Source: Thermoanaerobacteraceae bacterium (GTDB lineage: Bacteria > Bacillota > JADQBR01). From it: a stretch of DNA of 64,000 bases. Below the pieces are notes generated by a model. That model did not search any database and was not told the origin of the DNA. It worked only from the letters and a program-made list of their open reading frames with translations. Below are positions 31,004 through 40,290 of the stretch, one piece after another. Location: positions 124,001 through 188,000 of the forward strand of contig JACDOG010000004.1 of the NCBI GenBank assembly GCA_017656305.1, written 5' to 3'. The position numbers were made by a program, and so were the translations under genes. Positions within the stretch are counted from its first letter, which is position 1, and each line of letters begins with the position of its first letter.

Positions 31004-31678
31004 TTATATGTTTTTCTTATCATGTCTCTTTTTAGATTTTATTGATACCATATTGGACAGTACAATTCCCTTTTGTGTTAGCTGCAGTTCTCCCTGCCGT
31101 TCCAGCGCGGCCACGTCTTCCTCGGTAGCCGCTTTAATTATACCGCTGGCCTGGCAGCACTGGCAGTTAAGCTCAATGCGATCGGAAAGAATTTCCAACT
31201 GCAGGTTGGTATTGCCGCATTTACAGTATAGTTTGCCCACATCTGCCATATCATAAATTACATTTAACAACTGGTACATTATCTCGGGATCTTCGAAGTA
31301 ATCATCCTGCAACTCACAATCAAGGCGAGCAATGGCTGATTCCAGCTGATCTATGGCCGTTTCGACAGCTTCCCGGCTACCAACAATTCCGGTCTCTAGC
31401 CCGGTATCCTCGCAATAAAGCTGCTCCGCACTTTCTTCCGTCCATAATTCCTTTTTGTTTAGTCGGTACCTGTGATTCCCCGTACACATGCCACAGTAAA
31501 CATCCAGCAGAAAATTACGGCAGCTATTGCTGGTCAACGTACCCAGCGGGGCCCCACAGCTACACTTTAAAGTGATGGTTTTATTTCCGGAGAACTGAAA
31601 TAAAGACACACGGGTAAATTCTATTTTACCGCAGTCCGGGCAATACAGCGCCACTGTAGCTGTCGTGGAAATAAGCAC
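31004..31678 (-). CDS. Unknown Cys-rich protein between spo0F and fba
   Basis: A 224-residue cytoplasmic protein that I do not recognise. It has several zinc-ribbon-like Cys pairs: CPDC near residue 14, CSC near 40, CGMC near 63, then CKC near 153 and CQC near 175. The middle (about 85-145) is acidic and helical. The layout suggests two pairs of zinc knuckles either side of a helical part, perhaps a nucleic-acid or scaffold protein. It starts at GTG with GGAGG 8 nt upstream and is 38 bp from spo0F and 26 bp from fba, so all three are probably co-transcribed. Confidence 0.7.
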   Translation of the reverse strand: MLISTTATVALYCPDCGKIEFTRVSLFQFSGNKTITLKCSCGAPLGTLTSNSCRNFLLDVYCGMCTGNHRYRLNKKELWTEESAEQLYCEDTGLETGIVGSREAVETAIDQLESAIARLDCELQDDYFEDPEIMYQLLNVIYDMADVGKLYCKCGNTNLQLEILSDRIELNCQCCQASGIIKAATEEDVAALERQGELQLTQKGIVLSNMVSIKSKKRHDKKNI

Positions 31679-31716
31679 TCCACGTACCTCCTCTTAAGCA
31701 GGACTCCCTGCATTTC

Positions 31717-32109
31717 CTAGCATATGTTTTCTTCGCCTGCTTTACCTTCCAATACGTTTTTGACCAATTCCCGCATCTTGTGTACATCAAAAGGCTTGTT
31801 GATATAATGCTCTACTCCAAGTTTTTTGGCTTCCGACACTATTTCCAGTTCACCATAGGCAGTCATCAGAATAATAGGGCTATGGCATTTCAATTTTTTA
31901 ACCTCGCTAATTACCTCCAACCCACTCATACCAGGCATTTTCATGTCCAGCACTATTAGTCGTGGTGGTGTTTCCCGTACAAAGTCAACGGCTTCCTCCC
32001 CGCTGCTGGCTAACTTGACCTCATAACCTAAACTACCGAGAACTTCCGCCAGCAATTTACGCACGCCTACCTGGTCGTCAACAACTAAAATAAGACCTTG
32101 ATCATGCAT
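31717..32109 (-). CDS. spo0F: Single-domain response regulator, Spo0F-like
   Basis: A 130-residue receiver domain without output domain. The acidic pocket Asp11-Asp12, the phosphoacceptor Asp55 (VLDMKMPG), Thr83 and Lys105 (INKPFD) are all present. Size and position (upstream of fba, downstream of pyrG) match Spo0F, the intermediate phosphocarrier of the sporulation phosphorelay. In clostridia lacking a full relay the protein may act differently, so the role is inferred from synteny. Confidence 0.8.
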   Translation of the reverse strand: MHDQGLILVVDDQVGVRKLLAEVLGSLGYEVKLASSGEEAVDFVRETPPRLIVLDMKMPGMSGLEVISEVKKLKCHSPIILMTAYGELEIVSEAKKLGVEHYINKPFDVHKMRELVKNVLEGKAGEENIC

Positions 32110-32293
32110 ATGGCTTTGCCGTCACCTACCTTCCGCTTTTGTCCATGAGACAAAAACGCGTTTAATCAATTACACAGTTATTTCTAAATGAGATTGCCAA
32201 AGTCCTGCTTGTGAAGAAAATTTAGAATACCGTGCTTATAGTATTCACAAAGAGCTATTTTCTATTATTACCTATTGTGCAAAATTATAGTTC

Positions 32294-32998
32294 CTACCAT
32301 ACAGGCCCCATGTTCATTAACGAGCCCATACTGCTGGCCACAACCACAACAAATACCAGAACCAAACCGAATACAACAGCACCGGGAAGCAACCTTACCA
32401 CCAGCGATTTCAAAGTGGATAAATTGTGGCTTTCCCTTACTGCCAGTACCTGCAGCACTAGAACCCAGATAAAGACCACCAGTAAAACTATCCCTTTAAG
32501 AAAACCGAGGTTTATAAACTGGCTCAGGATATTAACCATACCGCCGAAAATACCCGGTAGACGGGCAAAGGCAAAAGCAGCCAGTAAACTGATACCATCA
32601 CCTTTCCCACCGAATAACTCCGCAATTAAATTAATAATGGCTGTACTGACAAACAGCACTAGAAAACTCATCAGCAGACCCAACACCATCATGGGCGCAC
32701 CCATAAAGCGGCCAACTGCAAACGGCAAGTCAAAGTTAACACTTAACTGGTTAGTTAGCACCCGCCAGCTGAGAGCAATTTGAAATACATCCACAAATAA
32801 GTATACCAGCAGTCCCCATAGCACCGGCTTATGTTCGGCAATCACTCGCATTGCTTTCACGGGCTGGAAAAGAGTCCAGTAAGCATAATCCCAGATTTTG
32901 GGCTGCTGCGGCATTTGTTGTTCAGTATTTTCGTTTTCAAATTGCTCGGCACCACCCGTCAAATCAAGTTGGCTCTCATCATACTTATCTAAGCTCAC
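32294..32998 (-). CDS. YIP1-domain membrane protein
   Basis: A 234-residue protein. An acidic, polar N-terminus of about 35 residues leads to a YIP1-type domain that begins with the segment WTLFQPVKAMRVIAEHKP. About five hydrophobic helices follow. YIP1 domain proteins of bacteria have no firm function. It starts at GTG inside the 3' end of sppA (14-bp overlap), so both are co-translated; a link to membrane-protein turnover is only a guess. Confidence 0.8.
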   Translation of the reverse strand: MSLDKYDESQLDLTGGAEQFENENTEQQMPQQPKIWDYAYWTLFQPVKAMRVIAEHKPVLWGLLVYLFVDVFQIALSWRVLTNQLSVNFDLPFAVGRFMGAPMMVLGLLMSFLVLFVSTAIINLIAELFGGKGDGISLLAAFAFARLPGIFGGMVNILSQFINLGFLKGIVLLVVFIWVLVLQVLAVRESHNLSTLKSLVVRLLPGAVVFGLVLVFVVVVASSMGSLMNMGPVW

Positions 32999-33929
32999 TC
33001 ATTTCACCCCGCCACTCTGCCATTAACGGCAGGAATCTAAATAACCGTGCATCCAGCAAATTAAGCCCGTCGTTTCCCAGGTACTGCTTGCTGCTGCTTA
33101 AAAACAGCTCCAGTGGCGTCTGCCTGCCAAAAGTGCGTATCCGAGGTTTTCCCTCAATACCCGCTTTTCTCGCAGCAAACATGATGGCATCGTAATAATT
33201 GCCCAACTCATCCACCAACCCCAGCTCTTTAGCCTGCTTGCCGGTGTAAATCCGGCCGTCGGCCAGCCGCTCAGTCTTTTCCCTGGACAAGCCACGGCCC
33301 CGGGAAACCACTTCAACAAACTGGCGGTAAATATCATCCACCATGGCCTGTAAAATTTCTCTTTCCTGTTCCGTCAATTCCCTGGCAGAAGAACCCATAT
33401 CTTTATGAGGGCCGCTCTTGATGACATTGACATCTACACCAATTTTCTTATATAGCTCCTGCAGGTTGGTGCTCTGCATAATCACACCAATGCTGCCGGT
33501 CATGGTGCCTGCATTGGCAAAAATGTAATCGGTGGAAGCGGCAATCCAGTAACCACCCGACGCCGCCACATCTCCCATGGAAGTGACAACCAGTTTCCCC
33601 TGTTCGCGCAGTTTTTGAATCTCCCCGGCAATTTCCTGGCTGGCGGCAGCGCTGCCGCCCGGGCTGTTGATACGGATGACCACCGCCTTGATTGAACTGT
33701 CGGAAGCCGCCTCACGCAGGTGACGCATGATGGACTGGGAGCCGGCCACGCCGCCAAACACATCATCACTGCCTCCGGTAATAATGCCGTTGATAAAAAT
33801 GACCCCCACCTGGTCCCTGCCGTGCACGCCCACAGTAGTGCCAGTCCCGATGTCCGGACTGCGTAGCGCCAAAAATAACAGGACCATACTCAATACAAAG
33901 ATTGCACCCACAACAAGTTTTCGCCGCAT
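32985..33929 (-). CDS. sppA: Signal peptide peptidase SppA, short form
   Basis: A membrane-anchored serine protease that degrades cleaved signal peptides. It has 314 residues and one N-terminal anchor (about 5-23). The nucleophile Ser lies in AASGGYW and the general-base Lys in the SGPHKDMGS region. IRINSPGGSAAASQEI and TGSIGVIMQ are further signatures. Its ATG overlaps the alr stop codon by one base. Confidence 0.95.
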   Translation of the reverse strand: MRRKLVVGAIFVLSMVLLFLALRSPDIGTGTTVGVHGRDQVGVIFINGIITGGSDDVFGGVAGSQSIMRHLREAASDSSIKAVVIRINSPGGSAAASQEIAGEIQKLREQGKLVVTSMGDVAASGGYWIAASTDYIFANAGTMTGSIGVIMQSTNLQELYKKIGVDVNVIKSGPHKDMGSSARELTEQEREILQAMVDDIYRQFVEVVSRGRGLSREKTERLADGRIYTGKQAKELGLVDELGNYYDAIMFAARKAGIEGKPRIRTFGRQTPLELFLSSSKQYLGNDGLNLLDARLFRFLPLMAEWRGEMSELR

Positions 33930-35098
33930 TAAACCCCTCCATTCTCACCAACCCGTAATGACTCACAGTTCACCCACTGACCCTGAAACCAATAGCGCCG
34001 CTCCAGGTATTTGGCGGCAGTCGTACGCCGCAAAAACACCGCTACCTCATCTCCTACCGCCACTTCGGGACTGGTACCGAAATCAACCATGCTCAACTGC
34101 ATGCCGACGCGCCCCACCACCGGGTAAGACCTTTCCCCCACGGAAACTCTTAACTGCCTATCCTGCCAGCCAAAATAGGTTAGCAGTGTTTTTGCTATCA
34201 TTTTTATCAAGTCAACCGGCGACTTGGCTCTGGATACCGGAGCAACACCGTAGCCGTCGCTAAAACCTAACGGAATAATGCCTATGTACGTTTCCCGTTT
34301 TGTCACATACTCGTGCCCATAACCAATGCCAGTACCCCTAGGAACGCGGCGCAGGTAAATAACCCGAGCCCGGGCGGACCAGGGGTCCTGAAGGTCCAGC
34401 TGCCCGGAGCCGCCCCCGGGATATTGACCGTACAATATGGTGCCAACCCGTACCATGGAGCGGTGCATGTGCGGGTACATCAGAGTGGCGGTACTGTTGC
34501 AGCAGTGCACCAGAGGTATTTCATACCCCAGCTCGCATAACTCATCCACCACGCTGCTGAACACCCGGTATTGCCGTTCGGTCATTTTTTTGTCGGCCGC
34601 CCTGGGAAAATGAGTATATATTCCCTGCAGGTCAAGCCACTCGTCACCAGTCACGCGCCGCACTACACCGAGAACCAGCTCGGGAAAGACTCCCGTGCGC
34701 CCCATGCCGGTTTCCACTTTGATGTGTACTGCAGCATGAGTCTTTAACCGGCCGGCAATCCTACCCAGCAGGTCAGCGTGTTCGGGAGAGCTGACGGTTA
34801 CCGCCAAACCCGCCCGGACTGCTTCTTCCATCTGCATCTCCAGCAGCGGCGCAAACACTAAAACGGGCGTCTTGAGGCCCGCCCGGCGTAATTCCAAGCC
34901 CTCTTCCAGGCTAGTAACCCCAAACATGTCCGCTCCGGCGGTTTCCAAAGCCAGTGCCACGGGGACGGCACCCAGCCCGTAGGCATCAGCTTTTACCACA
35001 GCCATTATTTTGGTGTTTTCCTGCAGTAAACCCTTCACTTGTTTATAATTATGCACCACTTTATCCAAATCTACCTCTATCCAGCGATTTCCCTGCAT
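33929..35098 (-). CDS. alr: Alanine racemase
   Basis: A PLP-dependent racemase that makes D-alanine for the wall or, in sporeformers, for germination control. It has 389 residues with the PLP Lys36 in AVVKADAYGLG and the N-terminal barrel sequence RWIEVDLDKVVHNYKQVK. The C-terminal beta domain includes GRVGMQLSMVDFG, close to the usual GRVCMD. It is followed by sppA and preceded by femX with a 2-bp gap. Confidence 0.95.
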   Translation of the reverse strand: MQGNRWIEVDLDKVVHNYKQVKGLLQENTKIMAVVKADAYGLGAVPVALALETAGADMFGVTSLEEGLELRRAGLKTPVLVFAPLLEMQMEEAVRAGLAVTVSSPEHADLLGRIAGRLKTHAAVHIKVETGMGRTGVFPELVLGVVRRVTGDEWLDLQGIYTHFPRAADKKMTERQYRVFSSVVDELCELGYEIPLVHCCNSTATLMYPHMHRSMVRVGTILYGQYPGGGSGQLDLQDPWSARARVIYLRRVPRGTGIGYGHEYVTKRETYIGIIPLGFSDGYGVAPVSRAKSPVDLIKMIAKTLLTYFGWQDRQLRVSVGERSYPVVGRVGMQLSMVDFGTSPEVAVGDEVAVFLRRTTAAKYLERRYWFQGQWVNCESLRVGENGGV

Positions 35099-35100
35099 TT

Positions 35101-36189
35101 TTATTTCCCCCGCAGCTTTTTCCTGAGATTAATGAGCCTGCGGACGCCTTTCTGGTATACCGGCTCCCCTATATTCCACAATCGGTAATACAAGGGAGAA
35201 TAAACCAGATCGTACTCACCAATAAATTGAGTGTACTCGCCGTTAAAACCTTTCTTAAATCTGTAAAGACCGTACAAAGGGTTATCCTCAGTCAATTTAC
35301 CCGGCACGCCGCGAAAGTCATATATTTTACACCCGTTGTTCTTGGCCCATTCAATCATGGTCCACTGCAACAGGTAATTGGGCATTACATTTCGGTGCTC
35401 GTTGCTGGAAGCCCCGTAAATATACCAGGCAATGTCGCCCATGATAAAGGCTAAAGTACCGGCAATGGGCTTGCCCTGGTAATAAGCCATAAATAACTTG
35501 GCCAAACCGTTTTCCACTAGCTGGTCCCAGATAATTTTGAAGTAATCGTAGGACCGAATGAGAAACTTGTCCCTTTCCGCGGTTATTTTAAGAATTTTAT
35601 AAAAGTCCTGCAAATCCTGCAAGGTACAGTCCTGTTTTATTTCCACACCCTTGCGCCTGGCTAGCCTGACATTATAGCGAGTCTTACTATGTAAGTTCAT
35701 AAACAGCTCGTCCATTGACGGGGTAATATCCAGGCGGAACACGTACCTGGGCTGAATCCCCTCAAAACCACCCTCCTCGTCACCTGCAGGCCGAAAACCG
35801 TTCTTCTTTAGCATACTGGTAACCTTTTCGTTGGGCGCGGGAATATCCGGGTCAATTTTCAATAAAATTGCACCGTGTTCCCTGGCCACGGTAGCAATTT
35901 GGTCCAGCAAAAATTTAAACAGCTTTTCGTCTTCAAAGTCCACCACTGGACCCCGCGGGGCGTAAAAAATGGACTTGTTCATTACCGGCAGGGTACGCTT
36001 TAACAAGGACACTGCCGCTACCATCTTGTCGTCTTCTTCTATTACCAGCCGGATGGGTTCCCACCCGGTCAACGCCTTCACTTCACCCCAGTGATATGAT
36101 TGAAGAATATGGCCTTTGGGATGACCGGCAATAAAATCGTTAAACTGGTCCTTTTCCGTATCCTGAATAAGTCTCCCTCTTAAGGACAA
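35101..36189 (-). CDS. FemAB-family peptidoglycan bridge transferase
   Basis: A 362-residue member of the FemX/FemAB fold (two GNAT-like halves) that attaches amino acids from aminoacyl-tRNA to lipid II side chains. The N-terminal GHILQSYHWGEVKALTGWEPIRL, the APRGPVVDF segment and the C-terminal KIYDFRGVPG and GLYRFKKGFNGEYTQFIGEYD are the family signatures. The amino acid cannot be told. It is adjacent to alr, another wall-precursor gene. Start TTG with GGAGGGAG upstream. Confidence 0.9.
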   Translation of the reverse strand: MSLRGRLIQDTEKDQFNDFIAGHPKGHILQSYHWGEVKALTGWEPIRLVIEEDDKMVAAVSLLKRTLPVMNKSIFYAPRGPVVDFEDEKLFKFLLDQIATVAREHGAILLKIDPDIPAPNEKVTSMLKKNGFRPAGDEEGGFEGIQPRYVFRLDITPSMDELFMNLHSKTRYNVRLARRKGVEIKQDCTLQDLQDFYKILKITAERDKFLIRSYDYFKIIWDQLVENGLAKLFMAYYQGKPIAGTLAFIMGDIAWYIYGASSNEHRNVMPNYLLQWTMIEWAKNNGCKIYDFRGVPGKLTEDNPLYGLYRFKKGFNGEYTQFIGEYDLVYSPLYYRLWNIGEPVYQKGVRRLINLRKKLRGK

Positions 36190-36283
36190 GGGTCTCCCTC
36201 CTCCGTTTTGGATAATGCATGTAATTAGTTTCTTCTTTCCAGTTAGGACCTATACACTCCTGCAACGCTGCATACATTCATAT

Positions 36284-36312
36284 AAAAAAGGCTTTGGGAA
36301 CATCCAAAGCCT
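36284..36312 (-). terminator. Terminator of pyrG
   Basis: An 8-9-bp stem (36289-36297 with 36304-36312), 6-nt loop, followed on the minus strand by a run of T (A-run from 36284). It starts 10 bp after the pyrG stop. Confidence 0.88.
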
Positions 36313-36321
36313 ATCTGTCTC

Positions 36322-38007
<1,686 letters not shown>

Positions 38008-38144
38008 TCAGCTAATGGGCCTACAAGCGAACCCTTCTTTTTTTGAGTATTTGATTATCCATCAAAAAAAATCTCTTTGTATATAACTGAATGCCGGGCA
38101 GGTTCTTCCTCCAGGTGCAAGCAAAGCACAGCACATTTTACTGC

Positions 38145-38303
38145 TTACGATACCAGGCGTTTACCCAAGAAATATCCGAGAAAAATACCAACAATACCCA
38201 TCAAACCAGCCACGGTTGGCGGTGCGGGAACGGGCAGCTTGAGCACCGAAAAAAGAAAACCTACTATGATTCCGGTAATTGTAGACAACATGATCTGCCA
38301 CAT
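38145..38303 (-). CDS. XapX-domain small membrane protein
   Basis: A 52-codon gene too short for most gene callers. The translation MWQIMLSTITGIIVGFLFS, then KLPVPAPPTVAGLMGIVGI and FLGYFLGKRLVS, matches the XapX (DUF1427) domain: two hydrophobic helices joined by a Pro-rich turn. The ATG has AAGGA 9 nt upstream, inside the end of argS, and starts 3 bp after the argS stop. It is therefore probably translated from the argS mRNA. XapX proteins have no known activity. Confidence 0.85.
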   Translation of the reverse strand: MWQIMLSTITGIIVGFLFSVLKLPVPAPPTVAGLMGIVGIFLGYFLGKRLVS

Positions 38304-38306
38304 GAA

Positions 38307-39986
38307 TTACATCCTTTCCGGCGCACTGACGCCTATCAGGCGCAATACATTTTTCAGCACTATTTGCACAGCCTGCACCAACAGCAGCCGTGCTTCCGTC
38401 AGTGCCTTATCCTCGCCCAGCACCCGACAAACGGTGTAAAAACTATGAAACTGGCCGGCTAATTCGTGTGCGTAACGGGTTAAGCGGTGCGGTTCCAGTG
38501 CCTGGGCGGCACCGGCTACAACTTCAGGAAAATCAGCTAGTTTCCGCATTAACTCCAGTTCTTCCCCGGTATTTAAAAGTGTCAGCTCTACATCATCAAC
38601 GGCTGGTACAGCAATGCCTTCTTCAGCCGCCTGGCGCAAAATGCTGCAAATGCGTGCGTGGGCGTACTGAACATAGTAAACCGGGTTTTCCTGTGACTGA
38701 GACTTGGCCAGGTCCAGGTCAAAATCCAGGTGGCTGTCCGGGCTACGCATGACAAAGAAATACCGCGCGGCATCCTTACCCACTTCCTCAACCAGTTCGC
38801 TGAGGGTAATATACTTTCCGGTCCGTTTGGACATGCGCAGCACTTCGCCGCCCTGGAACAGACGCACCAGCTGCATGAGCACTACCTGCAGCCTGTCGGA
38901 GTCATATCCCAGCGCTTTCATGGCTCCTTTCATACGGGACACGTGACCATGATGGTCTGCACCCCAGAGATTGATCACCCACTGAAAACCACGCTCAAAC
39001 TTGTTACGGTGGTAGGCAATGTCCGCTGCAAAATACGTAGGAATGCCGTTGGAGCGTACCACCACTTCATCCTTTTCCTCACCAAATTCCGTGGCTTTGA
39101 ACCAGAGAGCGCCGTCCTGCTCATAGAGGTAGCCCCTTTCATTCAGAATATCGATGGTTTCCTGAACTTCACCGGAATCATGCAGTGACTGCTCGCTAAA
39201 CCAAACATCATACTCCACGCCAAAATCGCGTAGAACATTTTCAATGGCAGTCAGCTTTTCGTCAAGGGCATATTTAACCAGCATTTCCCGTCGCAACTTG
39301 CCATCCACGTTAAGGTACTTGTCACCCTCTTCTTCAATAAAACGCTTTACCGTTTCTATCAAATCCTCCCCGTGATAGCCTTCATCGGGGAACGGGACAT
39401 CCTGGCCCAGCTGCTGCAAGTAGCGGGCTTCCAGAGACCTGGCGAAATTTTCAATCTGGTTTCCCGCATCGTTAATATAAAACTCCCTAGTTACATCGTA
39501 CCCCACTTCCTCCAGCAAATTGGCAATGGAATCCCCCAGCGCTGCACCCCGGGCATTCCCCATATGCAGCAATCCGGTGGGATTGGCACTGACAAACTCC
39601 ACCTGTACTTTCTTCCCCTGGCCTAAATTGCTGGTGCCGTATTTCTCCTTTTGCCTGATTACCTGGGGAATCACCTGGTACAGCCATGAGTTGTTTAATC
39701 TAAAATTGATAAATCCCGGCCCGGCTATCTCCACATCATTAACATAAGCAGTTTCTGGAAAACATTCTACAATTGCCTGCGCAATTTCCCGCGGCGGCAT
39801 TTTGGCCTGCTTAGGTAACAGCATTGCCAAATTGGTAGCAAAATCGCCATGCTGTTTCTCTCTGGGCACTTCAACCACAAAATCAGGAATTATTTCAAAA
39901 TTAATTTTTCCCTTTTCCCGGGCAGTTACCAGAGCGGTTTTTAAATTTTCCTTAATTTCCTCCTGTATTTGCGCCACTAAGTTCAC
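38307..39986 (-). CDS. argS: Arginyl-tRNA synthetase
   Basis: A class Ia aminoacyl-tRNA synthetase for arginine. The chosen GTG at 39986 gives 559 residues starting NLVAQIQEEIKENL. The N-terminal tRNA-binding domain leads to SANPTGLLHMGNARGAALGD (HIGH-like HMGN). The C-terminal helical anticodon-binding domain ends with VLKNVLRLIGVSAPERM. A KMSKR-type element is seen as RMSKRTGKYITL. The upstream in-frame ATG at 40037 has no ribosome site. Confidence 0.97.
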   Translation of the reverse strand: MNLVAQIQEEIKENLKTALVTAREKGKINFEIIPDFVVEVPREKQHGDFATNLAMLLPKQAKMPPREIAQAIVECFPETAYVNDVEIAGPGFINFRLNNSWLYQVIPQVIRQKEKYGTSNLGQGKKVQVEFVSANPTGLLHMGNARGAALGDSIANLLEEVGYDVTREFYINDAGNQIENFARSLEARYLQQLGQDVPFPDEGYHGEDLIETVKRFIEEEGDKYLNVDGKLRREMLVKYALDEKLTAIENVLRDFGVEYDVWFSEQSLHDSGEVQETIDILNERGYLYEQDGALWFKATEFGEEKDEVVVRSNGIPTYFAADIAYHRNKFERGFQWVINLWGADHHGHVSRMKGAMKALGYDSDRLQVVLMQLVRLFQGGEVLRMSKRTGKYITLSELVEEVGKDAARYFFVMRSPDSHLDFDLDLAKSQSQENPVYYVQYAHARICSILRQAAEEGIAVPAVDDVELTLLNTGEELELMRKLADFPEVVAGAAQALEPHRLTRYAHELAGQFHSFYTVCRVLGEDKALTEARLLLVQAVQIVLKNVLRLIGVSAPERM

Positions 39987-40082
39987 CTTTATCCCGCCTT
40001 TACTGGAAATTAAAAATAAAAACGACAAAAAATTCATATTTTAGCTTAATACTTACTTCTGTCTAATGTCAAGTGAAAAGTG

Positions 40083-40160
40083 GTTCAGAATATACAGAAG
40101 ACAGAATGAGCTTTATACCAAGTTCTAATTCTGAATCCTGACTTCTGACACCTGTCTTCT
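40083..40160. repeat. Imperfect inverted array of degenerate heptamers
   Basis: The left half has heptamers of the ACAGAAG/GACAGAA kind. The right half has TTCTGAA, TCCTGAC, TTCTGAC and TTCTAAC in series. The halves are roughly complementary. It lies upstream of argS and belongs to the same family as the element at 18355-18437. Confidence 0.65.
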
Positions 40161-40221
40161 AACTAATATTATTACCAGCCAACTGCTTTTAAGTCAGCTG
40201 AGAAAGTCTCTCCATTCATGT

Positions 40222-40252
40222 GAGAAACCGCGGGATAATCCCGCGGTTTCTC
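40222..40252. other. Perfect 14-bp palindrome downstream of the anti-sigma gene
   Basis: A 14-bp stem (40222-40235 with 40239-40252) and a 3-nt loop. It lies 39 bp after the anti-sigma gene stop, but no T-run follows on either strand. It may be a terminator-like mRNA end or a protein-binding palindrome. Confidence 0.6.
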
Positions 40253-40290
40253 GTTGCGTACTTGCCAGGGAACACGGTATACCCACACCG

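Noticed and set aside
32110-32293. A sigma-H promoter for spo0F
   Set aside because: An AGGA element and a GAAATA element occur on the minus strand but with 13-nt spacing and a mismatched -10, so it is weak evidence only.
39987-40290. A promoter for argS (TTGACA at 40067-40072 on the minus strand)
   Set aside because: The nearest -10-like hexamer is at 15 nt and poorly matched; the TAAAAT that fits better lies 23 nt away. Too uncertain to list.
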